A stretch of DNA of 64,000 nt from Pseudokineococcus lusitanus (GTDB lineage: Bacteria > Actinomycetota > Actinomycetes > Actinomycetales > Quadrisphaeraceae): the NCBI RefSeq assembly GCF_003751265.1, contig NZ_RJKN01000006.1, forward strand, positions 280,609-344,608. The letters are read 5' to 3'. This document shows positions 56,266 through 63,860 of this stretch, piece after piece. The number at the start of each line of letters is the position of its first letter. Position 1 is the stretch's first letter. The translations under genes and the position numbers were made by a program. The notes beneath the pieces were generated by a model. That model had not been told where the DNA came from and did no database searches. It saw nothing but the letters and a program-made list of their open reading frames with translations.

Positions 56266-56474
56266 GCCCCGGGCCGTCCGCCCGGCGCGGCGGGTGTCCG
56301 CCGTGCGAGGTGGCGGGCCCCGGGGTGTTGTCCCCGCTGCCGTGGAAGGGCTCCCATGGCCCGGCGCCGCCGCGCTCCCGGGCCCGGACGGCGCCGGTCG
56401 CCGGCGGTTGAGCTCGCAGCCCTGCGGAGACGGTCCGGCCGGGCGCCCGTCCCGGCCGGCGCTGCGGGGGTGCG

Positions 56475-56768
56475 GTGAAGGTGCAGCTGGTGGTGCAGTC
56501 CGCCGGTGCGGCGTCGACGGAGGGCGGGTGGCCCCCGGTCGGGGAGGCCCTCGCCGGGCTCGGCCGCACGCGGCAGGTGATGGCGCAGGCCTGGGTCGTG
56601 GGCACGGCGTCGAGCGAGCACGAGGTGCTCTCCCACGTCCTGACCCGGTGCGGCGACGAGGTCGAGGTCGTGGTCGTCCGCATGGACCTCGGCGGGTACG
56701 CCGCCCACCTCGTGGGGGGCCCGCCGCTGTCCGACGGGTGGGGCGACGGCACGGCCGCGCTCGCGTGA
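56475..56768 (+). CDS. Small hypothetical protein (97 aa)
   Basis: A 97-residue soluble protein: VQLVVQSAG, WPPVGEALAGLGRTRQVMAQAWVVGTASSEHEVLSHVLTRCGDEVEVVVVRMDLGGYAAHLV. Alternating beta and alpha segments suggest a compact fold, but no family is recognised. The GTG start has only a weak G-rich motif upstream. Its stop overlaps the next GTG (GTGA), supporting a genuine two-gene unit. Confidence 0.6.
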   Translation: MKVQLVVQSAGAASTEGGWPPVGEALAGLGRTRQVMAQAWVVGTASSEHEVLSHVLTRCGDEVEVVVVRMDLGGYAAHLVGGPPLSDGWGDGTAALA

Positions 56769-57394
56769 GCGCCGTGAGCCCGGGGGAGGCCGCGGCGGGA
56801 CCGGCCACGGGCTCGGCCCGCGTCGGCGTCGACGCCCGGGACGGCCACGTCCTGCTGGAGGTCCTCGGCCGTCGCGGGCAGGTCCTCCACCGGGACGGGG
56901 TGGTCGTCGACGGGTCCGACGCGTCCGACGCGTCGGGGGGGCCGGGCGACGGCGACGAGCGCGTCCTCGCCGCGGCCGACGACGCCCTGCTCGCCGCGGG
57001 GTGGGTCCGTGCCGGTGGGTGGCGGCCCCTGCCCGCCGGGGAGGCCGCCGCCGGCCCGGGCCCGCACGACGACGAGTCGTCGCCGGCGCCCGGGACGACC
57101 CGGTGGCGGGTGTGGACGACGGGAACGGCGGTGCTGCCGCGCACCCCGCTCGACGGGGCCGGGCTGCGGACGCTGGACACGCTGGGCTACCTCACGCGCG
57201 TCGCCCGGGGGCCGGTGACGGTGGGGGCGCTCGTGCCGCACGCCGCCCCGAGCCGCCGGCTCGCGGCCGTGCTCGTCCGCCGGCTCGTGGCCGCCGGGCA
57301 CGCGCGCGCCGTCGGGCGGACCGCCGGGAGCCGCCCGCAGGCGCTGTACGCCCCGGTGGGCTCCCCGTGGGCCCCCGCCCGGGAGGAGCCCTAG
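56765..57394 (+). CDS. Hypothetical protein with C-terminal winged-helix-like region
   Basis: A 209-residue protein coupled by a 4-nt overlap to the preceding small gene. The N-terminal half (ARVGVDARDGHVLLEVLGRRGQVLHRDGVVVDG) resembles a small beta domain, then a Pro/Gly/Asp linker. The C-terminal 70 residues (LRTLDTLGYLTRVARGPVTVGALVPHAAPSRRLAAVLVRRLVAAGHARAVGRTAGSRPQALYAPVG) look like a winged helix-turn-helix with a basic wing. A DNA-binding role is inferred, with low certainty. Confidence 0.6.
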   Translation: MSAVSPGEAAAGPATGSARVGVDARDGHVLLEVLGRRGQVLHRDGVVVDGSDASDASGGPGDGDERVLAAADDALLAAGWVRAGGWRPLPAGEAAAGPGPHDDESSPAPGTTRWRVWTTGTAVLPRTPLDGAGLRTLDTLGYLTRVARGPVTVGALVPHAAPSRRLAAVLVRRLVAAGHARAVGRTAGSRPQALYAPVGSPWAPAREEP

Positions 57395-57417
57395 CGCGTC
57401 GTCCGGCCGGGCGGCCC

Positions 57418-58455
57418 TCAGTGGCGCAGCGTGGTCGACGGCGCGACGCCGTACCGGGCGCGGTAGGCGGCGGCGAACCGGCCGTGGTGGGCGAACCCCC
57501 AGCGCTCGGCGACGGCGGCGACGCTGTCGCCGGCGCCCGCGTCGCCGGCCACGAGGTCCCGGTGGGCGCGCTCGAGCCGGACCTCCCGCAGGTGGGCGGT
57601 CGGCGTCGTGCCCACGTGCCGGACGAACGCCTCCTGGAGGGCGCGCACCCCCGTGCCGGCCGCGGCCGCCAGGTCGGTCACCGTGAGCGGCTCACCCGCC
57701 CGGGCGTGCAGGTGCTCGAGGGCCCGCCGGACGGTCGCCGGCCCGGTGAAGCCGGGACCGCGCGGCTGCTCGACGACGACGGAGGGGAAGACGCCGAGCG
57801 CCGCCGTGGCGAGGGTCCGGACGAGGTGCTCGCGCAGCAGGAGGCTCGCGGGCGGCCCGGCCGGCCCGCAGACCTGCTGGACCGCGGTGCGCGTGAGGGC
57901 CGCCCAGTACCGCTCCGCCCCGTCGTCGAGGGGCCGGCTGGTGGCGAAGCGGACGACGGGGTGCCCGTCGGCGTCCTCGGCGACGTCACGGGCGGGGTCG
58001 GCGGCCGCGGCGTCCGCGACCGTGCGCAGGGGCAGCACGAGGTCGGCGAACGCCGATCCGGCGTCGAAGGTCCCGCGCTGACCCGGCGTCTCCTCCAGGC
58101 GCCACACCCCGCCCGCCCGCAGCGGCCGGGGCGGCCGGCCGGCGGCGGCCACGGTCGCGGCCCCGGCCAGCACGAGGGACGTCACGAGCGAGTCCCCGGC
58201 ACCGGTCAGCTCCGTCCGCCCGTCGGCGCCGAGCCGCGTGGTCACCGCTGTGAGCTCGCCGCAGCGTCCGGTGACGACACGGCACGTGAAGCCCTCCGGC
58301 TCGTCGAGCACGAGCCGCCCGACCGCGAGGGCGCGCCCCAGCACGTCGCCCGCCGCGACGGGGTCGTGGAAGTCCTGCACCCGGGCGGCGTCCGGGCCCG
58401 GGCCGCCGCCGGCCGGCGGGGGCGCGGTGGGTCGCCCGACGCCGGTGCCCGTCAC
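57418..58455 (-). CDS. AraC-family transcriptional regulator
   Basis: A 345-residue regulator. The N-terminal ligand/dimerisation region (about 30-225) is of the AraC_binding_2 type (VQDFHDPVAAGDVLGRALAVGRL, FTCRVVTGRCGELTAVTTRLGADGRTEL). Two helix-turn-helices form the C-terminal domain (about 245-345): LTVTDLAAAAGTGVRALQEAFVRHVGTTPTAHLREVRLERAHRDL and SVAAVAERWGFAHHGRFAAAYRARYGVAPSTTLRH. It lies 2 nt downstream of a GAF-ANTAR gene and is cotranscribed with it; no obvious catabolic target adjoins. Confidence 0.93.
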   Translation of the reverse strand: MTGTGVGRPTAPPPAGGGPGPDAARVQDFHDPVAAGDVLGRALAVGRLVLDEPEGFTCRVVTGRCGELTAVTTRLGADGRTELTGAGDSLVTSLVLAGAATVAAAGRPPRPLRAGGVWRLEETPGQRGTFDAGSAFADLVLPLRTVADAAAADPARDVAEDADGHPVVRFATSRPLDDGAERYWAALTRTAVQQVCGPAGPPASLLLREHLVRTLATAALGVFPSVVVEQPRGPGFTGPATVRRALEHLHARAGEPLTVTDLAAAAGTGVRALQEAFVRHVGTTPTAHLREVRLERAHRDLVAGDAGAGDSVAAVAERWGFAHHGRFAAAYRARYGVAPSTTLRH

Positions 58456-58457
58456 GG

Positions 58458-59219
58458 TCAGACCGGCTCGCCGCGCCGGGCGCGGTCGAGGACGTCGGCC
58501 GCGACGGCACGGAGCTTGACGTCGGTGTCCTGGCTCGTGCGGACCAGGAGCAGCAGGGCCTCCTCCGCCCCCAGGTCGTGCCGGGCCATGAGCACGCCCG
58601 TGGCCTGCTCGACGACGGCGCGGGCCTCGAGCGCGGACCGCAGGCTGTCGGCCCGTCGCTCCGCGGCGTCCAGCCGCCCGGCGAGGGCGATGGCGGCGTA
58701 GGCGGCGACGGTCCGCACGAGGACGAGGGTCCCGGGCTCGCCGAGACGGCGTCCGGTGCCGTAGACGGTGAGCGAGCCGACGACCTGCGGCCGCAGCGGC
58801 AGGCCGACGGCGACGACGGCCGTGACGCCCACCCGAGCCGCGGCGGCGGAGAAGTCGGCGTAGACGGGGTCGTCCCCGGTGAGCACCCGGACGACCGCGC
58901 CCGTGAGGGCCGCGTCCAGGCCCGGCCCGACGCCGGTCTCCCGCTGGTGGCGGTCCAGGACGTCGGCCGGCGGGGAGGACGAGGCGGCCTGGCGCGGGAC
59001 GCCCGCCTCGACCAGGGTGATCGACACGCCGAGCACGCCGGGCAGCGCCCGGGCGACCAGGTCGACGACCTCCCCGGGGCCGGCGAGGCCGGGGAGGTCG
59101 AGCACGAGGCGGGCGAGGTCGGCGAGCACGGCGAGCTGCCCTCCCGCCGACACGTCGTCGGGGCCCTCCGGGGCCGCGGGCACCTCGGACGAGGGGCGCT
59201 GCCGCGGCGGACCCGTCAT
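58458..59219 (-). CDS. GAF-ANTAR regulatory protein 6
   Basis: A 253-residue protein: GAF (about 30-185; SSSPPADVLDRHQRETGVGPGLDAALTGAVVRVLTGDDPVYADF, a pattern shared with protein 5) and ANTAR (about 195-250; LEARAVVEQATGVLMARHDLGAEEALLLLVRTSQDTDVKLRAVAADVL). The start ATG has AGGAG 10 nt upstream. It is the promoter-proximal gene of an operon with the AraC regulator, a combination of an RNA-binding antiterminator and a DNA-binding regulator. Confidence 0.92.
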   Translation of the reverse strand: MTGPPRQRPSSEVPAAPEGPDDVSAGGQLAVLADLARLVLDLPGLAGPGEVVDLVARALPGVLGVSITLVEAGVPRQAASSSPPADVLDRHQRETGVGPGLDAALTGAVVRVLTGDDPVYADFSAAAARVGVTAVVAVGLPLRPQVVGSLTVYGTGRRLGEPGTLVLVRTVAAYAAIALAGRLDAAERRADSLRSALEARAVVEQATGVLMARHDLGAEEALLLLVRTSQDTDVKLRAVAADVLDRARRGEPV

Positions 59220-59322
59220 CGCGCACGCTCCTGGACCGCTCGTCGGGTGCGTCGTCGGGCGGTCGTGGTCAGCCGACCAGGTGCCCGGGGCACGGGTGGG
59301 GCGAGGGTACGGGCGGGGCGGG

Positions 59323-60696
59323 TCAGCCCGCCAGCACGGCCCAGCCGTGCGGCGGGAGCACGACGGCGTCCGCGGTCACGTCGGCCTCCCCCGCGAGCAC
59401 CGCCGTCGCGCCCGGGGCGGGCAGCGTCGTCGGGGCGTCCTCGAGCGAGAGCACGAGGAGCAGCCGCTCGCCGGCGCCCGTCCCCGTCGAGGCGACGACG
59501 AGCTGCCGGTCGGCCACGTGCAGCACCTCGGGGCGCGCCGTGTGGAGCCACCGGTGGCGGCGGCGCACCCCGACGAGCTCCTGGTGCAGCGCCATGACGG
59601 GCAGGCCCGCCGGCGACAGGTCGTCGGGGGAGGCGGGCAGCGCCGGGCGGACGGCGTCGTCGCCGCCGGCCCTGTCCTCCTTGACGCCGCGGAAGGCGTG
59701 CTCGTCGCCGTAGTACACCGACGGCGTCCCGCCGACGCCCAGCAGGACGACGAGCGCGTGGGCGAGGTGGCGGTCGTCGTCGAGGCGGCTCGCGAGGCGC
59801 GTGACGTCGTGGTTGCCGACGAAGGTCTGCGGCGTGAAGGCGTCGAGGAAGGTCGCGTGCCGGCCGAGGGCGTGCGAGAGCTCCCAGAGGTTGCCGTCGA
59901 CGAGGCTGCTCCACACCGCCTTCCACAGCTCGTACTGGGTGACGGCGTCGAGGTGGCCGTCGCGGACGACGCCGGCGTAGTCGCCGTGGATGACCTCCCC
60001 GAGCAGGTAGGCCTCCGGGTGGGCGGCGCGCACCCGGTCGGCCACCTGCGCCCAGAAGGACGTCGGCACGGCGTAGGCGGCGTCGAGGCGCCAGCCGGCC
60101 GCGCCGCGGTCGAGCCAGTGCGTCATGACGGAGGCCACGTGGTCGACGACCTGGGGGCTCGTGTGGTCCAGCGCGACGAGGTGGTGGTGGCCCTCGAAGT
60201 CGTCGTAGTCGGGCTCGACGCCGGGCCGCCAGGCGGCGGGGTCGGCCGCGACGTCGTCGGGCCAGCGCAGCCGGAACCACGACGCCGTGGGCGCGGTGGG
60301 GCCCTGGTCGAGGACGGCGCGGAAGGCCGGGTGGCTGCGGCCGACGTGGTTGAAGACGCCGTCGAGGAGGACGGCGACGCCGCGCCCGCGGGCGGCGGCG
60401 AGGAGGGCGTCGAGGTCGGCCCCGTCCCCGAGGCGGGGGTCGACGCGCAGGTGGTCGACGGTGTCGTAGCCGTGCGTCTCGCTGTCGAAGACCGGCCCGA
60501 GGAGGAGGCCGTTGGCGCCGAGCGCGAGGAGGTGGTCGAGCCAGGCGGTGAGCGCCGGGAGGCGGTGCACGACGGGGGCGCCGTCCGGGAGCGCCGTCGG
60601 CTCGGCGTCGAGCGCGCCGAGCGGGTAGAGGTGCCAGAGGACGGCGTCGGCGACCCAGGCGGGGCCGTCGGTGCGGGGCGGGGGGGAGGTGCTCAC
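59323..60696 (-). CDS. Alpha-amylase-family glycoside hydrolase (GH13)
   Basis: A 457-residue cytoplasmic GH13 enzyme, compact relative to typical amylases. Conserved regions: LLDGVFNHVGR, GWRLDAAYA (nucleophile D205), LLGEVIHGDY (acid/base E234) and FVGNHDVTR (D297). The N-terminal WHLYPLGALDAE and the HYDT-like THGYDTVDHLRVDPRLG resemble maltogenic or neopullulanase-type branches. A C-terminal beta domain ends in VLPPHGWAVLAG. GTG 60696 starts it. It is independent of the GH13 gene at 29.3 kb and differs in size and motifs. Confidence 0.9.
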   Translation of the reverse strand: MSTSPPPRTDGPAWVADAVLWHLYPLGALDAEPTALPDGAPVVHRLPALTAWLDHLLALGANGLLLGPVFDSETHGYDTVDHLRVDPRLGDGADLDALLAAARGRGVAVLLDGVFNHVGRSHPAFRAVLDQGPTAPTASWFRLRWPDDVAADPAAWRPGVEPDYDDFEGHHHLVALDHTSPQVVDHVASVMTHWLDRGAAGWRLDAAYAVPTSFWAQVADRVRAAHPEAYLLGEVIHGDYAGVVRDGHLDAVTQYELWKAVWSSLVDGNLWELSHALGRHATFLDAFTPQTFVGNHDVTRLASRLDDDRHLAHALVVLLGVGGTPSVYYGDEHAFRGVKEDRAGGDDAVRPALPASPDDLSPAGLPVMALHQELVGVRRRHRWLHTARPEVLHVADRQLVVASTGTGAGERLLLVLSLEDAPTTLPAPGATAVLAGEADVTADAVVLPPHGWAVLAG

Positions 60697-60754
60697 GGGG
60701 GTCGAGCCTGCCCCAGCGCCGCCGGGGCCGCCCGGTGCCGCGGCCCCCGGCGCC

Positions 60755-62734
60755 TCAGCGGAGGGTCGAGCGGGCCGCCCGCGCGGGGACGGCGCGCCGG
60801 GGGGCGGGGACGGCGGGCGCCGGCTCGGGGGCGACGACGGTGCGGTCGCGCCCGCGCTCCTTGCCCGCGTAGAGGGCGGCGTCGGCGCGGGCGACGGCCG
60901 CGGCGAGGTCCTCCCCGCGGCGCCACCGGGTGACCCCGACGGTGCAGGTCTGGCCGTGCGGCACGACGGCGCGGACCCGGTCGAGGACGGCCACGGCCTC
61001 GTCGGGCGTGCAGCCGGGCAGCAGCAGCGCGAACTCCTCACCGCCCCAGCGGGCGATGAGGTCGACGTCGCGCAGCTGCTCGCGCGCGGCGGCGGCGAAG
61101 TCGCGCAGCAGCGCGTCGCCCGCGAGGTGCCCGCGGCTGTCGTTGAAGCGCTTGAAGTGGTCGAGGTCGACGAGCGCGACGGCGAGCGGCGCCCCGGTGC
61201 GCTGGGCGCGCGACACCTCGAGGGCCGACGCCTCGTCCCAGCGGCGCCGGTTGGCGAGGCCCGTGAGGGGGTCCCGGTCGGCGGCCTCGGCGAGCCGGCG
61301 CAGGAGGTCGCGGCGCTCCACGGCGGCGGCGGCCTCGCTGGCCAGGGTCTCGAGCATGGGCGGCAGGTGGTCCGGCAGCGCCGGCTGCGGCGTGCCCCAG
61401 ACGAGGGCGAGCACCCCCAGGGCGCGGTCGTCGCCCGCGAGCACGGGCTGCCAGAGGCCCGAGCGGACGCCGGGCAGGCCCCGCATGCGGGGGTTCAGCT
61501 GCGCGCTGGTCGCGAGGTCGGCGACGAAGGTGGCCCGGTGGGAGCGGTAGGCCTCCACGGTGATCGACGGTTCGCCGTCCAGCGGCAGGGAGACGACGGG
61601 CATCCCCTCGCCGACCCCGGCCGTCGTGACGAGGTGCCCCGCGCCGTCCGGCTCGAGGAGGTGGACGACGTCGGCGCCCGAGACCTCGAGGGCGGCTCGG
61701 CAGATGTCGGTGCGGACGTCGTCGGAGGTGTGCAGCCGCCGGGCGGCCCGGGCGAGCACCTGGACGTGCTCGAGCCGCTCCACGGCCTCGCCCGCCTGCC
61801 GGCGGACCTCGACGAGCAGCGCGGCCCGCTCCTCGCGGCCGAGGGCGAGGGTCAGCCCGAGGACGGTGACGACGCCGACGAAGCCCTGGACGAGGAGCGC
61901 CCCCGCCGCCTCCTGGTCCACGGCGGCGAAGGGCCCGTGCCCGGCGAGGGTGAGCACGACGGCCACCGCCCCGACGGCGAGCGAGTGGACGGCCACGACC
62001 GTGGTGCCGAGCCGCAGCGCGGCCCACACCGTGAGGACGAGCAGGGGGTAGGCGACCGGGAGGGACGGCAGGCCGACGAAGACCGTCCAGTAGGCGGCCG
62101 CGGTGACGACGACGAGGCCGGCGACCTCCGCGGTGCGGCGCGCCGGCGCCGGCGCGCCCGGCGCGGGCGGGCCGGACCGACCGGCGAGGACGAGCCCGGC
62201 GGCGACCCACAGGACGACGCTCACGGCGTTGCGGACGACCCAGACCACCTCGACGAGGGCCTGCAGGTCCCCCGTCCCCACGGCGACGCCGAGGACGCCG
62301 ACGGTCCCGCTGACCGCGCTGCCGACGAGGGCGGCCCCGACGAGGGCGGCGAGCTGCTGCGCCGACGTGAGCGCGTGCCCGCCGTCGGCGCGCCAGAGGC
62401 CCGGCGCCCACCGCACGAGGAGGACCTGGACGACGGCGACCTGGGCGCCGTAGGCGACGACGAGCACGAGCGCCATGAGCGGCGGCACGCCCGTGGCGGC
62501 GTTGACGACGAGGGTCACGAGCGCGAGCAGCGCCGCGTCGACGACGACCGTGCCGGCGCGGCGCTGGACGACGAACCACAGCGCGGCGACCCCGGCGGCG
62601 GGCCAGACGAGCGCCAGCCCGGCGCCGTCCATGACGTCGAGCCGGCCGAGGACGGTCGCGGCGGCGTAGGCGCCGGCGAGGGCGGCCGTCCGCGCGAGGG
62701 CGCGGGGCGCCGTCCGCGGGCTCGCCTCGTCCAC
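60755..62734 (-). CDS. MASE1-GAF-GGDEF diguanylate cyclase
   Basis: A 659-residue membrane protein. An N-terminal MASE1-like sensor of eight to ten helices (about 10-300; GLALVWPAAGVAALWFVV is the MASE1 hallmark) is followed by a GAF domain (about 330-480) and a GGDEF domain (about 490-645) with DPLTGLANRRRWDEA, LVDLDHFKRFNDSRGHLAGDALL, WGGEEF and an intact RDVD inhibitory site. GTG 62734 has GGAGGAGG about 6 nt upstream. MASE1 domains sense unknown signals in the membrane. Confidence 0.94.
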   Translation of the reverse strand: MDEASPRTAPRALARTAALAGAYAAATVLGRLDVMDGAGLALVWPAAGVAALWFVVQRRAGTVVVDAALLALVTLVVNAATGVPPLMALVLVVAYGAQVAVVQVLLVRWAPGLWRADGGHALTSAQQLAALVGAALVGSAVSGTVGVLGVAVGTGDLQALVEVVWVVRNAVSVVLWVAAGLVLAGRSGPPAPGAPAPARRTAEVAGLVVVTAAAYWTVFVGLPSLPVAYPLLVLTVWAALRLGTTVVAVHSLAVGAVAVVLTLAGHGPFAAVDQEAAGALLVQGFVGVVTVLGLTLALGREERAALLVEVRRQAGEAVERLEHVQVLARAARRLHTSDDVRTDICRAALEVSGADVVHLLEPDGAGHLVTTAGVGEGMPVVSLPLDGEPSITVEAYRSHRATFVADLATSAQLNPRMRGLPGVRSGLWQPVLAGDDRALGVLALVWGTPQPALPDHLPPMLETLASEAAAAVERRDLLRRLAEAADRDPLTGLANRRRWDEASALEVSRAQRTGAPLAVALVDLDHFKRFNDSRGHLAGDALLRDFAAAAREQLRDVDLIARWGGEEFALLLPGCTPDEAVAVLDRVRAVVPHGQTCTVGVTRWRRGEDLAAAVARADAALYAGKERGRDRTVVAPEPAPAVPAPRRAVPARAARSTLR

Positions 62735-62771
62735 GTGCGTCCTCCTCCGGCGGGGCGGGCGCCCCGGCACG

Positions 62772-62798
62772 GACGTCATCGGCCGGTCGGGTGACGTC
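62772..62798. promoter_or_regulatory. Operator-like inverted repeat GACGTCA-N13-TGACGTC
   Basis: Two perfect 7-bp arms (62772-62778 and 62792-62798) with a 13-bp spacer stand 38-64 bp before the MASE1 cyclase start codon on the minus strand. Arm spacing of 20 bp centre to centre suits two major-groove contacts on one face of the DNA. The regulator is unknown. Confidence 0.4.
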
Positions 62799-62835
62799 TT
62801 GAGCAGTGCGGGAGGACGTCTCACCCGCCCGGCCG

Positions 62836-63021
62836 TCAGCGGGGACGGCGTCGCGGGACCGTGCCGGGCACGACGTCGGCCGTCGCGGACGCGGCGTGGC
62901 CCGGGGGCTCGGCCGGTCGACGGCGCCGCGCGCGGGCGGCGTCCAGGTCGCGCAGGAGCCGGCCGGCGTCCCGCACGACCGGGTCGGTGCGGGAGGCCGC
63001 CCCCCGGGGCGGCGGCGTCAT
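62836..63021 (-). CDS. Small basic protein (61 aa) coupled to the STAS gene
   Basis: The ATG at 63021 overlaps the STAS stop (ATGA), so translation is coupled. The 61-residue product is Arg/Pro/Ala-rich with a central helix RTDPVVRDAGRLLRDLDAARARRRR. It is too short and compositionally biased for family assignment. A STAS partner or a nucleic-acid-binding peptide are both possible. Confidence 0.5.
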   Translation of the reverse strand: MTPPPRGAASRTDPVVRDAGRLLRDLDAARARRRRPAEPPGHAASATADVVPGTVPRRRPR

Positions 63022-63548
63022 CTCGCGCTCCGGTCGTCCGCACCGCCGTCCCGTCCGCCGGCGGACGGGGCCCACGGGTCGGGCCCGCGGTCGACGGCGG
63101 TGAGCAGGCCGAGGCGGCCCAGGACCGCCGTCGCGGCCGCGGACGGTGCCGGGAGGTGGAGCCGCCGCCGGTCCCGGTGGGCGACCCGGACGACGTCCAC
63201 GAGCAGTGCCCGCCCGGCGTCGTCGAGGTGGGTGAGGTCGGCGGTGCAGAGGACCCGGACGCGGGCGAGCACGTCGGGCCCCACGGCGACGGACCACAGC
63301 AGGACCTCGCGGGTGACGTCGCCGCGCAGGACCAGGCGGAGGTCGGCGTCGTCGGCGCCGGGCGACGGCGCCCGCCCGGAGGCGCCCGGTCGCGCGGGGA
63401 GAGGGACCAGGGAGAGGTCGCCACGGACGCCGCTGAGGTGCGGCCACACGCCCTGCGGGCGGTGCTTGTCGTCGGGCCGGTCGGGCCGGTCGGGCCTGCC
63501 GGGCCGGGTCGGTCTGGTCGGTCGGGGGGCGGTGCAGAGCTCGCACAC
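63018..63548 (-). CDS. STAS-domain protein with Asp at the phospho-Ser position
   Basis: A 176-residue protein from GTG 63548, chosen for the GAGGAGG 8 nt upstream. It begins with a CELC pair and Arg-Pro repeats (RPTRPTRPGRPDRPDRPDD), encoded by 9-bp DNA repeats, then a STAS domain (about 65-170; LRLVLRGDVTREVLLW, ARVRVLCTADLTHLDDAGRALLVDVVRVA). Where active antagonists have D-S-S/G, this reads D109-D110-A-G, a permanent negative charge that may mimic phospho-Ser. The CxxC could bind metal or be redox-sensitive. It is coupled to the small gene downstream. Confidence 0.78.
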   Translation of the reverse strand: MCELCTAPRPTRPTRPGRPDRPDRPDDKHRPQGVWPHLSGVRGDLSLVPLPARPGASGRAPSPGADDADLRLVLRGDVTREVLLWSVAVGPDVLARVRVLCTADLTHLDDAGRALLVDVVRVAHRDRRRLHLPAPSAAATAVLGRLGLLTAVDRGPDPWAPSAGGRDGGADDRSAR

Positions 63549-63860
63549 GGGCGCGGCCTCCTCGGCGGCGGGCCGAGGAGCCGGCCTGCCGCTGTCGTCG
63601 CTGCGTCGGGCGGCCTCCCGCGCGGTGGCACGGCGCGGCGTCGGCCTCGAGCCCCCGTGGGCCGTGTGCCGGACCCGTCGGGGGAGGTGGTGCGGACCAC
63701 GGTAGGCACAGGACAAGTCGGGCAGACCTCACGGACCCGTAACGATCCGGGCGGTCACCCGTCCGGGCGCAGCACGACGCCGGCGCACCCGGGGGGTGGT
63801 GCGCCGGCGTCGTGGTCGGTGGCCGGGACGACCTCGGGTGGAGGGGGTCCCGGCGGGGTG
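63549..63860. other. Gene-free stretch between STAS and Gls24 genes
   Basis: No supported gene lies here. It contains the upstream region of the STAS gene on the minus strand, with a -10-like TACCGT near 63695-63700 read on that strand, and the terminator of the incoming Gls24 gene at 63773-63814. A TTG-initiated longer form of the STAS protein would reach into it (63716) but would add about 56 Arg-rich residues and has no ribosome site. Confidence 0.5.
63773..63814 (-). terminator. Terminator after the Asp23/Gls24 gene
   Basis: A perfect 17-bp stem (63773-63789 with 63798-63814) with an 8-nt loop lies 46 bp downstream of the minus-strand Gls24 stop codon. It is the strongest hairpin near this window edge. 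Confidence 0.88.

Noticed and set aside
60755..63709. A single 984-residue minus-strand protein spanning the MASE1 cyclase and everything upstream
   Set aside because: The first 325 residues are Arg/Pro/Ala noise overlapping the STAS and small genes, and a GTG at 62734 with GGAGGAGG gives a normal-length MASE1 protein.
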